Assembly: GCF_900113335.1 (NCBI RefSeq)
Contig: NZ_FOOX01000002.1
Location: forward strand, 211,635 to 275,634
DNA: 64,000 nucleotides
Reading direction: 5' to 3'
Source of the DNA: Desulfotruncus arcticus DSM 17038
GTDB lineage: Bacteria; Bacillota; Desulfotomaculia; Desulfotomaculales; Desulfallaceae
The stretch's first letter is position 1; every line of letters begins with the position of its first letter. The position numbers and the translations under genes are program-made. Positions 1-8,878 of the stretch are shown here, piece by piece. Under the pieces are notes generated by a model that was not told the DNA's origin, made no database searches, and saw only the letters and a list, made by a program, of their open reading frames with translations.

Positions 1-1604
1 TCAATCTCCTCGACTAACTGGTGCAGGCTGCCGCGATTTTTGAGCCCCCGGTATTTTTGGGCGCTGAACAGATATAGGGGGAGGTGCTCCTTGTTTACCG
101 TCTTTCCTTCGAGAATATTAAAAGCCCGCTCAACTACGTTCTCCAATTCACGGATATTGCCGGGCCAGCGGTGGTTGCGAAGAACAGCCAGGGCTTCCTG
201 GTCTATCCCCGTAACCCGTACACCGAATTGCTTATTGAACCTTTCGATGAAATGCTGCAGCAATAACTCCAGATCTTCTATTCTGTCACGTAAAGGCGGG
301 ATATTCAGGGAGACCACATTAATCCGGTAATACAGGTCCCGGCGAAATTCGCCTTGGGCTACCATCTCTTCAAGGTTGCGGTTGGTGGCGGCAATAACTC
401 TTACATTAACCCGCTTGGGCTTGGTGTCGCCAAGCCGTTCAATTTCTTTCTCCTGCAGAACACGGAGTATTTTGGCTTGCATTAAAAGCGGCATGTCACC
501 GATTTCATCCAGAAAAATAACTCCTTTGTGGGCAAGCTCGAATTTACCGGCATGACCTCCCTTTTGGGCGCCGGTAAAGGCTCCTTCTCTGTAGCCGAAT
601 AGCTCCGATTCCAACAGGTTTTCAGGGATCGCAGCGCAGTTAACCTTAACAAAAGGGCCGTTTTTGCGCTCGCTCTCCGTGTAGATGGCATGGGCAAAAA
701 GCTCCTTGCCCGTTCCGCTTTCGCCCCTGATCAATATCGTGGACTGGTTTTGGGCCACCCGCCTGGCGGTTTTCTTCAAAGCGGCAAAAGCAGGATTTTT
801 TCCGATAATTTGATCGAAGGTAAACTTGGAACGCTGTGCCCGTTTAAGTTCACCTTTGTAAAAATCAAGCTGGCTGCGCAAATTATTTATTTTTTCGGAC
901 AAGGCGTAAAGATCGGAGATGTTTTTAAAGACTACGGTACCCAGGGCGCCGACTATTTTACCATTTTTCCTAATGGGCACTCTGTTGGCGATGATTTCAT
1001 GGCCGTTTAAAGTTGTTACATAGCCGTATTCCGATTGGCCCGTTTCCATGGCCTGGGGAAAAATTGGATTATAAACCTTTTTTACGTGCTGTCCGATAAT
1101 ATCATCGACTTTTTTATTAAAAAAGCTGGCAAACGCCTGGTTGGCCATAGTTATTATATAATCACGGTTAACTGCAATTATGCCGTCGCTGGATAACTCC
1201 AGGATATTGGTCAACATTTCTTTTAATTCGGTGTTTTTTTCATTGTTTGTTGTCAGTTCGTCGATAATGTTTTGTATTTTGGTAACATCCTGAAAAACCG
1301 CAACCGCTCCCACGATCTTACCGTTGATGACAATGGGGTTGCGGTTGGAGAGATAGGTGCCGTTTTTTAAAGCTAGCCGGGTATCTATTTGTGGCCGGCC
1401 GTTCTCCATTACTTCCAGCAATCCGGTGGTGGGAAAAAAATCCTTGACATGTTTGCCGATAATTTCCCCGGAGGGAAAATCAAGGAATTTTTCCACCTGC
1501 CGGTTGCAGTAAATGATTATTCCAGAACGGTTTACCGCCAGCACTGCGTTGCTGGTTGAATCAAAAACATTATGCAATTTGATGGGAGTGCTTAATTCAA
1601 CCAT
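1..1604 (-). CDS. Sigma-54 dependent activator with two PAS domains (3' end outside window)
   Basis: Enhancer-binding protein that would remodel sigma-54 RNA polymerase. From ATG at 1604 the protein has two PAS domains (about residues 5-105 and 130-235), then an AAA+ domain with Walker A GESGTGKE near residue 292, an intact EGAFTGA loop near 340 and the Walker B region FLDEIGD. The frame is still open at base 1, so the Fis-type HTH is off the window. It lies directly downstream of the CoA-transferase on the same strand. Two -24/-12 promoters sit between that gene and the divergent acyl-CoA dehydrogenase, so these are its likely targets (inference). The PAS domains suggest it senses a small molecule or redox state; the signal is unknown. 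It has no receiver domain, so it is not a response regulator. Confidence 0.9.
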   Translation of the reverse strand, partial: MVELSTPIKLHNVFDSTSNAVLAVNRSGIIIYCNRQVEKFLDFPSGEIIGKHVKDFFPTTGLLEVMENGRPQIDTRLALKNGTYLSNRNPIVINGKIVGAVAVFQDVTKIQNIIDELTTNNEKNTELKEMLTNILELSSDGIIAVNRDYIITMANQAFASFFNKKVDDIIGQHVKKVYNPIFPQAMETGQSEYGYVTTLNGHEIIANRVPIRKNGKIVGALGTVVFKNISDLYALSEKINNLRSQLDFYKGELKRAQRSKFTFDQIIGKNPAFAALKKTARRVAQNQSTILIRGESGTGKELFAHAIYTESERKNGPFVKVNCAAIPENLLESELFGYREGAFTGAQKGGHAGKFELAHKGVIFLDEIGDMPLLMQAKILRVLQEKEIERLGDTKPKRVNVRVIAATNRNLEEMVAQGEFRRDLYYRINVVSLNIPPLRDRIEDLELLLQHFIERFNKQFGVRVTGIDQEALAVLRNHRWPGNIRELENVVERAFNILEGKTVNKEHLPLYLFSAQKYRGLKNRGSLHQLVEEI

Positions 1605-1727
1605 GCTTAATTAACCAGACCTTTTTATAAATATTAATTTCTAATAGATAATTATATTAATTCGACAATTTAACGAAAAAACCTGCCGTAAGCATTTTAA
1701 GGGTCATCAAGTAAGATTAGCAGGAGC

Positions 1728-3092
1728 TTAAAGCAAATTCATTTTGCGGGCGGCGGCCCGCAGATCGGCGCGGAAATCGGGGTGGGCTACGGAAATCAGC
1801 TCCAGTGCCCGTTCCCGTGCTGTTTTGCCCCGCAGCTTGGCGACGCCGAATTCAGTGACAATGTGGTCCACATCGTTTTTAGAGCAGCTTACCACTGCCC
1901 CCTGCTGTAAAAACGGCACAATTTTAGAAATGGTTCCTTTTTTAGCCGTGGAGTGGAGCGCGATGAATCCTTTGCCGCCCGGGGAGCGCAAACACCCCTG
2001 GGCGAAATCGGCTTGCCCGCCGGTGGCGCTGTATTGCCTGGGTCCAATTGTTTCCGAGGCGCACTGGCCGAGCAGGTCAACCTCCAAAGTGGCATTGATT
2101 GATATCATTTTATAGTTTTTGCCTATTACATAAGGATCATTGACATAGGAAACGGGGTACATTTCCACCATTGGATTGTCGTTTAGAAAACTATACAGTC
2201 GCTGGGTGCCGGCTGCAAAACTGCCGATTATTTTGCCCGGATGGATGGTTTTTTTCCTGCCCGTAACCGCGCCGCTTTCAATTAAATCCACCATTCCGTC
2301 GGTAATCATTTCCGTATGAATACCCAGGTCTTTTTTGTTTACCAGCGCTTTAGCAACTGCATTCGGCATGCCGCCAATGCCCAGCTGAATGGTGGAGCCG
2401 TCATCAATCTTTTCCGCTATATAGCCGCCGATAATATTATCCTCCTCGCTTAAAGGGGGGATGGGAATCTGCGTTATTGGAGCATTGCTTTCAATAACAT
2501 AATCCACATCGGTAATGTGAATAAGGCTTTCCCCCCGCGTCCGGGGCATATTGGGGTTAACCTCCAGTATTACTATTCCGGCTTCGGCGGCGGCAGTGGT
2601 GGTATAATCCACGGACAGCCCGAAACTGAGGAAGCCCCGTTCGTCCATGGGTGATACCGTGCCCATAAAAACATCCACCGGTACATATTCTTGAAACAGC
2701 CGGGGATATTCGTGAAAGTGGCCGGGCACAAAATCCGCCCAGCCCTCGTTCACAGCCCGCCGGTTGGGACCGCTGGTAAACCAGGATACGTGGCGGAAGC
2801 TGCCGGCCATCTCCGGACTGATATAGTCGGCTTGTGTAAGCGGCAGCATCTGATGCACCTTGACCTCTTTAAGCTCATGGTGTCTTTGGGCCATAGCGGC
2901 AACCAGGGTGCCCGGCTCCCCGCATCCCAGGGGCAGCACCAGATTATCCCCGGATTTGATTGCCTTTACCGCTTCCCCGGCTGTGACAAGTTTTCTACTG
3001 TATAATTCCTTTATTTTACGTGGCACCTGGTAAAGAACCGTTTTACGGGCGGTAGACACATGGGCCAGTTCTTGAAATAGTTCCACTGACAT
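1728..3092 (-). CDS. Acetyl-CoA hydrolase/transferase family CoA-transferase (4-hydroxybutyrate or butyrate type)
   Basis: 454-aa CoA-transferase of the class I acetyl-CoA hydrolase/transferase family, which moves CoA between acyl-CoA and acetate through a glutamyl-CoA intermediate. Visible family signs are the glycine-rich QLGIGGMPNAV stretch, the HTEM segment whose Glu (about residue 261) is the expected catalytic residue, and the SATGGQADF motif near the C-terminus. The length is normal for 4-hydroxybutyrate and butyryl-CoA:acetate CoA-transferases. It is preceded by a -24/-12 promoter on the minus strand and diverges from an acyl-CoA dehydrogenase. This suggests joint use in making or burning short-chain acyl-CoA. 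The exact substrate cannot be read from sequence. Confidence 0.9.
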   Translation of the reverse strand: MSVELFQELAHVSTARKTVLYQVPRKIKELYSRKLVTAGEAVKAIKSGDNLVLPLGCGEPGTLVAAMAQRHHELKEVKVHQMLPLTQADYISPEMAGSFRHVSWFTSGPNRRAVNEGWADFVPGHFHEYPRLFQEYVPVDVFMGTVSPMDERGFLSFGLSVDYTTTAAAEAGIVILEVNPNMPRTRGESLIHITDVDYVIESNAPITQIPIPPLSEEDNIIGGYIAEKIDDGSTIQLGIGGMPNAVAKALVNKKDLGIHTEMITDGMVDLIESGAVTGRKKTIHPGKIIGSFAAGTQRLYSFLNDNPMVEMYPVSYVNDPYVIGKNYKMISINATLEVDLLGQCASETIGPRQYSATGGQADFAQGCLRSPGGKGFIALHSTAKKGTISKIVPFLQQGAVVSCSKNDVDHIVTEFGVAKLRGKTARERALELISVAHPDFRADLRAAARKMNLL

Positions 3093-3145
3093 TTTAAATA
3101 TTGCCCCCTATCAATAAGTTTTGAATTATTTGAAATAACAAGTAT

Positions 3146-3162
3146 CGCAAAAGTTGTACCGA
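3146..3162 (-). promoter_or_regulatory. Sigma-54 (-24/-12) promoter for the CoA-transferase
   Basis: On the minus strand the sequence reads CGGTACAACTTTTGCG: GG and GC separated by exactly 10 bases, as in the TGGCAC-N5-TTGC consensus. It lies about 55 bases upstream of the CoA-transferase start. An activator gene of the right class lies just downstream of the CoA-transferase. Confidence 0.65.
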
Positions 3163-3267
3163 AGTGAATATAAAGGACTGAATTTTCAAAAGACGGGCGT
3201 CGTACTTGGAAAATCAACGGAATTAACTGTTGCGGGGATGATTGGGGATGGTGTAAACTTCGTAGAC

Positions 3268-3296
3268 GACGGAGAGATTAATTAATTCTCTCCGTC
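3268..3296. promoter_or_regulatory. Perfect 10-bp-arm inverted repeat between divergent genes
   Basis: GACGGAGAGA and TCTCTCCGTC flank a 9-base AT loop. No U-run follows on either strand, so a terminator is unlikely. It lies between two sigma-54 promoters and may be an activator site or a 5' leader hairpin. Confidence 0.45.
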
Positions 3297-3379
3297 AAGT
3301 TATTTTAAAAACTATAAGCCTGATGTCTACGATGTATACGCTGTCGACCCGGTAGGCAGATTGAAGTGGTTTGGCAAGG

Positions 3380-3393
3380 TGTCAATATTGACA
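3380..3393. promoter_or_regulatory. 14-bp palindrome, candidate enhancer site for the sigma-54 activator
   Basis: TGTCAATATTGACA is a perfect palindrome. It is about 105-120 bases upstream of the -24 element at 3497 and about 230 bases from the divergent one, the usual range for enhancer sites. Related half-sites occur nearby (TTGGTCAA near 3406, CTGACAAA near 3442). Binding is an inference. Confidence 0.5.
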
Positions 3394-3496
3394 AATTATT
3401 TAGTATTGGTCAAATTTTTTAAATAAAATTGCTTAAAATACTGACAAAATATTAAATCCAGACCAGGATATGTTAAAAAATGAGCTATTTTCGGAG

Positions 3497-3513
3497 TTGG
3501 TATAATATTTGCT
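3497..3513 (+). promoter_or_regulatory. Sigma-54 (-24/-12) promoter for the acyl-CoA dehydrogenase
   Basis: TTGGTATAATATTTGCT has GG at 3499-3500 and GC at 3511-3512 with exactly 10 bases between. The distance to the acyl-CoA dehydrogenase start is about 190 bases, so the leader is long. Confidence 0.65.
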
Positions 3514-3607
3514 TAATTTATTTTTTAATTAGACATCCACATCGCTGACGCGGCAATTTCTGTTTTACAGGCCACATTTTCTTTTGGGTCCTGCTTGGGG
3601 GTCTGAG

Positions 3608-3629
3608 ATTGCCGCGCTGCGCTCGCAAT
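3608..3629. repeat. Short ATTGC...GCAAT palindromic repeat
   Basis: Imperfect palindrome with ATTGC/GCAAT ends inside the leader of the acyl-CoA dehydrogenase. It resembles short interspersed palindromes common in many genomes. Only one copy was noticed here. Confidence 0.35.
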
Positions 3630-3702
3630 GACAGTTCACGGGGCACCGGCTATTTAACAGCAGGAAACTGGTTCGGGAAACTAATTAAGGAGGAACATAT
3701 TA

Positions 3703-4842
3703 ATGATATTCAAACTAACCGAAGAACAGGAAATGATTCGTAAAACCGTGCGGGATTTTGCAGAGAAAGAAATTGCGCCCAAGGCGGGCCCGATGGATGA
3801 AATTGAAGAGTATGATTACAGTTTGTGGGAAAAAATGGCGGAAATGGGCCTCACCGGTATTCCCTTCGCTGAAGAATATGACGGCGCGGGCATGGACAAC
3901 GTGTGCTACGCTATAGCTGTGGAGGAACTGTCCAGGGTATGCGCTTCCAGCGGTGTACTGGTCTCGGCCCACACCTCGCTGGGCAGCTGGCCGATCTATA
4001 ATTTCGGCACCGAGGAGCAGAAGCAAAAGTACCTGGCACCTCTGGCCGGCGGCGAGAAAATTGGCGCCCTGGGACTCACCGAGCCCGCTGCCGGTTCCGA
4101 TGCCGGTTCCGTAAAAACCACAGCCGTGCCGGATGGTGACGAATACGTGCTAAACGGCACCAAAATATTTATCACCAACGGCAATGTGGCTGATATTTAT
4201 GTGGTTATTGCCAGTACGGACAAGTCCAAAGGACACAAGGGCACGGCGGCTTTTATCGTGGAGAAGGGCACACCGGGCTTCGGCTTTGGTAAAAAAGAGC
4301 ACAAGATGGGCATCCGGGCCTCGGCAACCTATGAGCTGGTTTTTGAAAACTGCCGCATCCCTAAAGAAAACATGCTTAGCTCCGACGGCAGCGGATTTAA
4401 GATCGCACTGATGACCCTGGACGGCGGCCGGATCGGCATAGCCGCACAGGCGCTGGGAATAGCTCAGGGCGCATTTGAGGAAGCGGTTAAGTACAGTAAA
4501 ATCCGCGAACAGTTCGGTAAACCTATTAGTTCCTTCCAGGGTCTGCAATGGATGATGGCCGACATGGCCACCCGCATAGACGCTACCAGGCTGCTGGTTT
4601 ACCGGGCGGCCTACTTAAAAGACAACAAACTGCCTTATAGCAAAGAATCGGCCATGGCCAAACTATATGCTTCCGAATGCGCCATGTGGGTTACCACCAA
4701 GGCGGTGCAAATTTTGGGCGGGTACGGCTACACCAGGGAATATCCGGTAGAGCGGATGATGCGCGATGCTAAGATCACCGAGATTTACGAAGGAACCAGC
4801 GAAGTGCAGCGCATAGTTATCGCGGCTAACATTTTGAAATAG
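3703..4842 (+). CDS. Acyl-CoA dehydrogenase (short-chain/butyryl-CoA type)
   Basis: 379-aa FAD enzyme that oxidises acyl-CoA to 2-enoyl-CoA or, with electron bifurcation, reduces crotonyl-CoA. Family signatures include [12 protein letters not shown] for substrate and flavin binding and [17 protein letters not shown] near the C-terminus. IYEGTSE carries the catalytic glutamate at about residue 363. AAGGAGG lies about 10 bases before the ATG. No EtfAB genes are adjacent, so the electron acceptor must be encoded elsewhere. It is driven by a -24/-12 promoter and diverges from a CoA-transferase. The family call is secure; the chain length is not. Confidence 0.93.
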   Translation: MIFKLTEEQEMIRKTVRDFAEKEIAPKAGPMDEIEEYDYSLWEKMAEMGLTGIPFAEEYDGAGMDNVCYAIAVEELSRVCASSGVLVSAHTSLGSWPIYNFGTEEQKQKYLAPLAGGEKIGALGLTEPAAGSDAGSVKTTAVPDGDEYVLNGTKIFITNGNVADIYVVIASTDKSKGHKGTAAFIVEKGTPGFGFGKKEHKMGIRASATYELVFENCRIPKENMLSSDGSGFKIALMTLDGGRIGIAAQALGIAQGAFEEAVKYSKIREQFGKPISSFQGLQWMMADMATRIDATRLLVYRAAYLKDNKLPYSKESAMAKLYASECAMWVTTKAVQILGGYGYTREYPVERMMRDAKITEIYEGTSEVQRIVIAANILK

Positions 4843-4920
4843 TACAGCTGGAGAGTCGTCACGGCTGAACGACATTTGAAAAAAAAGCGGCCCACAAGCG
4901 GCTGCTTCAGATATTTGACC

Positions 4921-4951
4921 AAGCCCGGGTTTTATGCCCGGGCTTTTTTTT
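4921..4951 (+). terminator. Rho-independent terminator after the acyl-CoA dehydrogenase
   Basis: AAGCCCGGG / CCCGGGCTT arms with a 7-base loop, followed by eight T residues. Confidence 0.9.
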
Positions 4952-4953
4952 AG

Positions 4954-5082
4954 TTTATCTCGTTTATCGCCGCTAAGACTCCCGCCTCTACAGGCGGGAG
5001 TCTTAGCGGCGATAAACTCGAAATAAGTGCGACTAAGGTTCAGGTGAGGTCAAAACCCCACCTGAACCAAGTCTTCTTTATC
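4954..5082. repeat. Double-hairpin interspersed repeat, copy 1 (fullest)
   Basis: The first hairpin has 26-bp perfect arms (4962-4987 and 4992-5017) and a 4-base loop. After a spacer containing CGAAATAAGTGCGACTAAGG comes a second hairpin with arms 5038-5050 and 5056-5068, then AAGTCTTCTTTAT. Related copies are at 30161-30300, 32261-32385 and 36218-36305, all in the same orientation and all between genes. The first hairpin is degraded or lost in the other copies. Confidence 0.85.
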
Positions 5083-5300
5083 GAACAAATCCGGCTTACC
5101 GCGCCTGCCGGCCAAGGTAAGGAAGCTTTAAGGGAGCTGCCTGGGCTGATCAGTTAAAGGCCAAAAACGAAATAGTACAAATATTTCATTAAATATGGAG
5201 CAATACTAATTTGGAGTAGTGGGTTGCGATCGGGCATGATCAACACGCTGCCAAAAAGCGGTTACGTTTATTGATTCGAATTTTAATGGAGGTAGCAGAT

Positions 5301-5843
5301 TTGCCAAAACATTTTATATACCTAATTTATACAAGTGTTTTCGCATTAATTCTGATAGCTGTTGTACCTAAAAGGGAAATTCGCCGTTTATCTATATATG
5401 GGATTATTTTCGGAGGAATAATGGACGTTTTCATGCTCATCATGGGAAACATTACCGGGTTATTTGGATGGATTAATTACGGGCCTTTTGGTTTCCTGGG
5501 CATACCTATTTTTTCTTCTATTTCCTGGGCGATATACTTTATATTATATTTTTATTTTTTACCTGAACACAAGCCATTGGTTTATGTATATACTGCCGGT
5601 GGAATTGTTTTTAGCGTATTATATACGAATATAGTTATCAGCCTGGGTGTCTTTGAATCATATAACAGGGTTTGGCTGCCCTTAATGGCTTTTATCCTGT
5701 GGTTTTCGACAGCCACCTGGGGCTTTTATAAATTAACGGGTATATTTGGAATGGAGGATTATGGTATTAAAAAACGGCCCAAAAATAGCAATCCGTTGAG
5801 AATAAGGCTATTTCCACAACCAGCCAGGAAGAAAGGCTCTTAA
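5301..5843 (+). CDS. Unknown multi-pass membrane protein
   Basis: I do not recognise this family. The start is taken as TTG 5301 because GGAGG lies 8 bases before it; the longer reading from TTG 5271 has no ribosome site. The 180-aa protein has about five or six hydrophobic helices and a short basic tail rich in K, R and P (last 20 residues). No catalytic or binding motif is visible. It is a single gene between the repeat at 4954-5082 and a padR fragment, ahead of rph1. Confidence 0.6.
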   Translation: MPKHFIYLIYTSVFALILIAVVPKREIRRLSIYGIIFGGIMDVFMLIMGNITGLFGWINYGPFGFLGIPIFSSISWAIYFILYFYFLPEHKPLVYVYTAGGIVFSVLYTNIVISLGVFESYNRVWLPLMAFILWFSTATWGFYKLTGIFGMEDYGIKKRPKNSNPLRIRLFPQPARKKGS

Positions 5844-5856
5844 AACTGATTTCATA

Positions 5857-5912
5857 TATACCGCTTTCCGGCGTTTGGAGAAAGAGGGTTGCATCCTAGC
5901 CTACCGGGGGGG
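5857..5912 (+). pseudogene. padR fragment
   Basis: The bases encode YTAFRRLEKEGCILAYRGG. This matches the wing region YTAFRRLEQDGCILSYWGD of the complete PadR encoded at 29565-29918. No start, no flanking homology and a run of ten G residues mark it as a scrap of a related regulator gene. Confidence 0.7.
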
Positions 5913-5950
5913 GGGATGTGGTTGCCGGCTGTAATGGAAAAATAGTTGAC

Positions 5951-5977
5951 CCCGCTAAAATAGCGGGTTTTTTATTT
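5951..5977 (+). terminator. Rho-independent terminator upstream of rph1
   Basis: CCCGCTA/TAGCGGG with an AAA loop and a run of T residues. Confidence 0.85.
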
Positions 5978-5988
5978 AGTGATAGCTA

Positions 5989-6091
5989 TGAAATAACGGG
6001 TTATTACAAAATAATTAGCACAGTATATGTAGAGAATGAATAAAATTACTTTTGTATACCTCATTTACGACACTTTTAGGAGGGAACCCGT
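5989..6091 (+). promoter_or_regulatory. Duplicated 103-bp leader of rph1
   Basis: This stretch is nearly identical, base for base, to 14015-14117 in front of rph2. It includes CACAGTATATGTAGAG, TTTTGTATACC and the ribosome site AGGAGGGA. It must contain the promoter. A -10 is plausible in AGTATATGT, but no -35 is convincing. I see no GGGGCTTGC-type rifamycin-associated element of the kind described in actinomycetes. Confidence 0.55.
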
Positions 6092-8743
6092 ATGAATTCC
6101 TATGTACTTGGTTTCCGGGAGATCGACAAAACAAAGCTCATGGTCGTCGGGGGTAAAGGGTTAAACCTGGGGGAACTGTCAAGGATTGAGGGATTACGGG
6201 TGCCGGAAGGGTTTTGCGTCACCACCGGGGCGTATAAAAAAATGATCGAGCATAACGAAGAATTTAACGCCTTGCTGGATCAATTATCAACTCTAAAGGT
6301 GGAGGACAGGGAAAAAATCGGTGCCATCAGCGGCAAAATCCGTGAGGTAATCGAAGGGCTAGAGATCGCCAAGGACATCGAGGAAGCAATTATTCGCTAT
6401 CTCGCCAAGCTTGGCGAGGAACATGCCTATGCCGTGCGTTCCAGCGCCACGGCGGAGGATCTGCCGCTGGCTTCCTTCGCGGGCCAGCAGGATACGTATT
6501 TGAATGTCACAGGAAAAGATGCGATTTTGCGGCATATCAGCAAGTGCTGGGCTTCGCTGTTCACGGACCGGGCGGTGATCTACCGCATGCAAAACGGCTT
6601 TAACCACCGCAAGGTCTATCTGTCCGTAGTCATCCAGCGGATGGTTTTCCCTCAGGCATCGGGGATTATGTTTACAGCCGATCCCGTTACTTTCAACAGG
6701 AAGGTGCTGTCCATCGATGCCGGCTTCGGGCTTGGCGAAGCCCTGGTCTCCGGCCTGGTGAACGCTGACATTTATAAGGTGCGGGAGGGCAGGATCGTCG
6801 ATAAAAAGGTATCCACCAAAAGGCTGGCCGTTTACGCACTTGAAGATGGCGGCACGGAGGAACGGGAGCTCGAACCCGGACTGCAGAATATGCAGACGCT
6901 TACGGACGAGCAGATTCTGCAGCTCGAGCGCATGGGTAGAAAGATTGAGGCCTATTTTGGCAGCCCGCAGGATATCGAATGGTGCCTTTCTGATGATGCG
7001 TTCTATATTGTGCAGAGCCGCCCCATCACTACCTTATTCCCAGTACCGGAAAACGATGGGCGGATGCGGGTCTACATATCGTTTGGCCATCAACAGATGA
7101 TGACGGATGCTATTAGACCGTTGGGGATGTCCTTCTTCCAGTTGTTAGCTGGTGATTTTCCAATGCGCAAAGCCGGTGGGAGGTTGTATTGGGAGGTAAC
7201 GCACGACCTGGCCTCACCCGTTGGCCGCAAGATCGTGCTCAGTACGATGGGCAAGAGCGACCCGCTGACAGTGAACGCGATCAATATGTTAATGCAGCGG
7301 AAGGGTTTTTTGGCATCATTACCGCGCGGAAAGAGATCCATCAGCATGCGGACCGAGGGAATGTCCTGGGCAATGCCCGTTGAGGCCTTAAAGATCTACC
7401 GTAAAAACGACGCAGCGGTCGTTCAAGATCTCATTGCCCGCAGCGAGGCGTCGATCAGAAACCTGCAGCAAAGGATCGCCAATGTATCCGGTGATGAACT
7501 GTTTGCCTTTATTGTCCAGGACCGTAAGCGGCTAAAAGAAATCATGTATGATCCACGCGGCTATGGAGCGATCGCCGTCGCGGTGTTAGTCTCGGGTTGG
7601 ATCAATAAGAAAATGGAAAAATGGCTGGGCGAAAAGAGTGCCGCCGACACGCTTTCGCAATCGGTACCTAGCAACGTCACCTCCGAAATGGGGCTGGCGC
7701 TGTTGGACGTAGCGGACGTCGTCCGGCACTACCCGGCGGTGATTGAGTATTTCCATCATGCCAGTGATGAGACCTTCTTCGAGGACCTGGCCAAACTGGA
7801 AGGCGGCGATGCCGTCAGCCACTCCATACGGGCGTACCTTGAAAAATACGGTATGCGTTGTCCCGGTGAGATCGATATCACCAGGACACGTTGGAACGAA
7901 CAGCCGACCGCTCTCATTCCCGCGATCCTCAGCAACATCAAGAACTTTGCACCCAATGCGAGCAGCGTTAAGTTTGAGCAGGGACGGCTGGAAGCGCAGC
8001 AGAAGGAACAGGAACTCTTGAGCCGCCTGGAGCAATTGTCCGGCGGCAAGCAAAAGGCCAAGAAGACAAAGAGGATGATCAGCGTTTTGCGGAACTTCAT
8101 CGGCTACCGTGAATATCCCAAATATGGCTTCATCCAGCGTTTCTGGATCTACAAGCAGGCCCTGCTGAAGGAGGCCGCCAGGCTCGTGCAAAAGGGGATC
8201 ATCCGGGAGAAGGAGGATATTTACTATCTGTCTTTTGAGGAACTCCGGGAGGTTGTACGCACAAACCGGCTGGATTACAGCATCATCACCAAGAGAAAAG
8301 AGGAGTACGAGGTATATGAGAAACTGACGCCGCCGCGGGTGATGACCTCAGAAGGCGAGGTCGTGTCTGGCGCGTACACCACCGGCAATATCCCCGATAG
8401 CGCCCTGGCGGGCATACCGGTTTCAACCGGCATCATCGAGGGCCGGGCCCGGGTTGTTTTAAAGATGGCGGACGCCGACTTGGAGGATGGCGATATTCTG
8501 GTCACCTCATTTACCGACCCCAGCTGGACGCCGGTATTTGTATCCGTCAAAGGCCTGGTGACGGAAGTGGGCGGGCTGATGACCCACGGCGCCGTTATCG
8601 CGCGAGAGTACGGCCTTCCGGCAGTGGTAAGCGTGGAAAACGCCACCAAGCTGATCAAAGACGGGCAGCGGATCCGGGTGAACGGAACGGAAGGATATGT
8701 AGAAATGATGGGTGCCTGGCACTCCGCTAATTCGACAAAATAA
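6092..8743 (+). CDS. rph: Rifampin phosphotransferase RPH, copy 1
   Basis: 883-aa dikinase-like enzyme that inactivates rifamycins by phosphorylation with ATP and water. The order is ATP-binding domain (1 to about 320, with VGGKGLNLGEL and YAVRSSATAEDLP), rifampin-binding domain (about 330-750, opening with SFGHQQMMTDAIRPLG) and swivelling His domain. The catalytic His is about residue 832 in GGLMTHGAVIAREYG. Recalled Listeria RPH aligns over the full length, which distinguishes it from PEP synthase. The natural end should be near GYVEMM, as in rph2. Here a 63-bp repeat has replaced the stop and adds GAWHSANSTK. It shares its leader and first ~900 bp almost exactly with rph2. AGGAGGGA precedes the ATG. 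Confidence 0.9.
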   Translation: MNSYVLGFREIDKTKLMVVGGKGLNLGELSRIEGLRVPEGFCVTTGAYKKMIEHNEEFNALLDQLSTLKVEDREKIGAISGKIREVIEGLEIAKDIEEAIIRYLAKLGEEHAYAVRSSATAEDLPLASFAGQQDTYLNVTGKDAILRHISKCWASLFTDRAVIYRMQNGFNHRKVYLSVVIQRMVFPQASGIMFTADPVTFNRKVLSIDAGFGLGEALVSGLVNADIYKVREGRIVDKKVSTKRLAVYALEDGGTEERELEPGLQNMQTLTDEQILQLERMGRKIEAYFGSPQDIEWCLSDDAFYIVQSRPITTLFPVPENDGRMRVYISFGHQQMMTDAIRPLGMSFFQLLAGDFPMRKAGGRLYWEVTHDLASPVGRKIVLSTMGKSDPLTVNAINMLMQRKGFLASLPRGKRSISMRTEGMSWAMPVEALKIYRKNDAAVVQDLIARSEASIRNLQQRIANVSGDELFAFIVQDRKRLKEIMYDPRGYGAIAVAVLVSGWINKKMEKWLGEKSAADTLSQSVPSNVTSEMGLALLDVADVVRHYPAVIEYFHHASDETFFEDLAKLEGGDAVSHSIRAYLEKYGMRCPGEIDITRTRWNEQPTALIPAILSNIKNFAPNASSVKFEQGRLEAQQKEQELLSRLEQLSGGKQKAKKTKRMISVLRNFIGYREYPKYGFIQRFWIYKQALLKEAARLVQKGIIREKEDIYYLSFEELREVVRTNRLDYSIITKRKEEYEVYEKLTPPRVMTSEGEVVSGAYTTGNIPDSALAGIPVSTGIIEGRARVVLKMADADLEDGDILVTSFTDPSWTPVFVSVKGLVTEVGGLMTHGAVIAREYGLPAVVSVENATKLIKDGQRIRVNGTEGYVEMMGAWHSANSTK

Positions 8744-8773
8744 ATCGAAATTTAGCCGTACCCGGCACCTCAG
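8711..8773. repeat. 63-bp element with inverted ends, copy 1
   Basis: Nearly identical to 20263-20325. The ends are inverted (GGTGCCTGGC at one side, CCCGGCACC at the other), like a tiny MITE. It overlaps the last codons of rph1 and supplies its present stop codon. Confidence 0.75.
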
Positions 8774-8878
8774 ATTCCTTCTGGGACAGGACCTTTGGCG
8801 CAAGCACGGGAGTATCTCACTAATTTCATTGTTGCCGGGATGATGGCAAAACCGGAGGATGCGAAAGAAACAACTTAA
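8774..8878 (+). pseudogene. Possible coding remnant of unknown origin
   Basis: One frame stays open for 34 codons and ends at TAA 8876-8878 (contains PLAQAREYLTNFIVAG and AKPEDAKETT). It has no start codon and abuts the 63-bp repeat. I cannot name the family. The rest of 8880-9200 holds only a 25-codon frame at 8913-8990 after a good AAAGGAGG, and AT-rich sequence. Confidence 0.25.

Noticed and set aside
6092..8743. Annotation as PEP synthase or pyruvate phosphate dikinase
   Set aside because: Domain order (ATP, drug-binding, His), the HQQMMTDAxxPLG segment and the THGAVIAREYG motif fit rifampin phosphotransferase.
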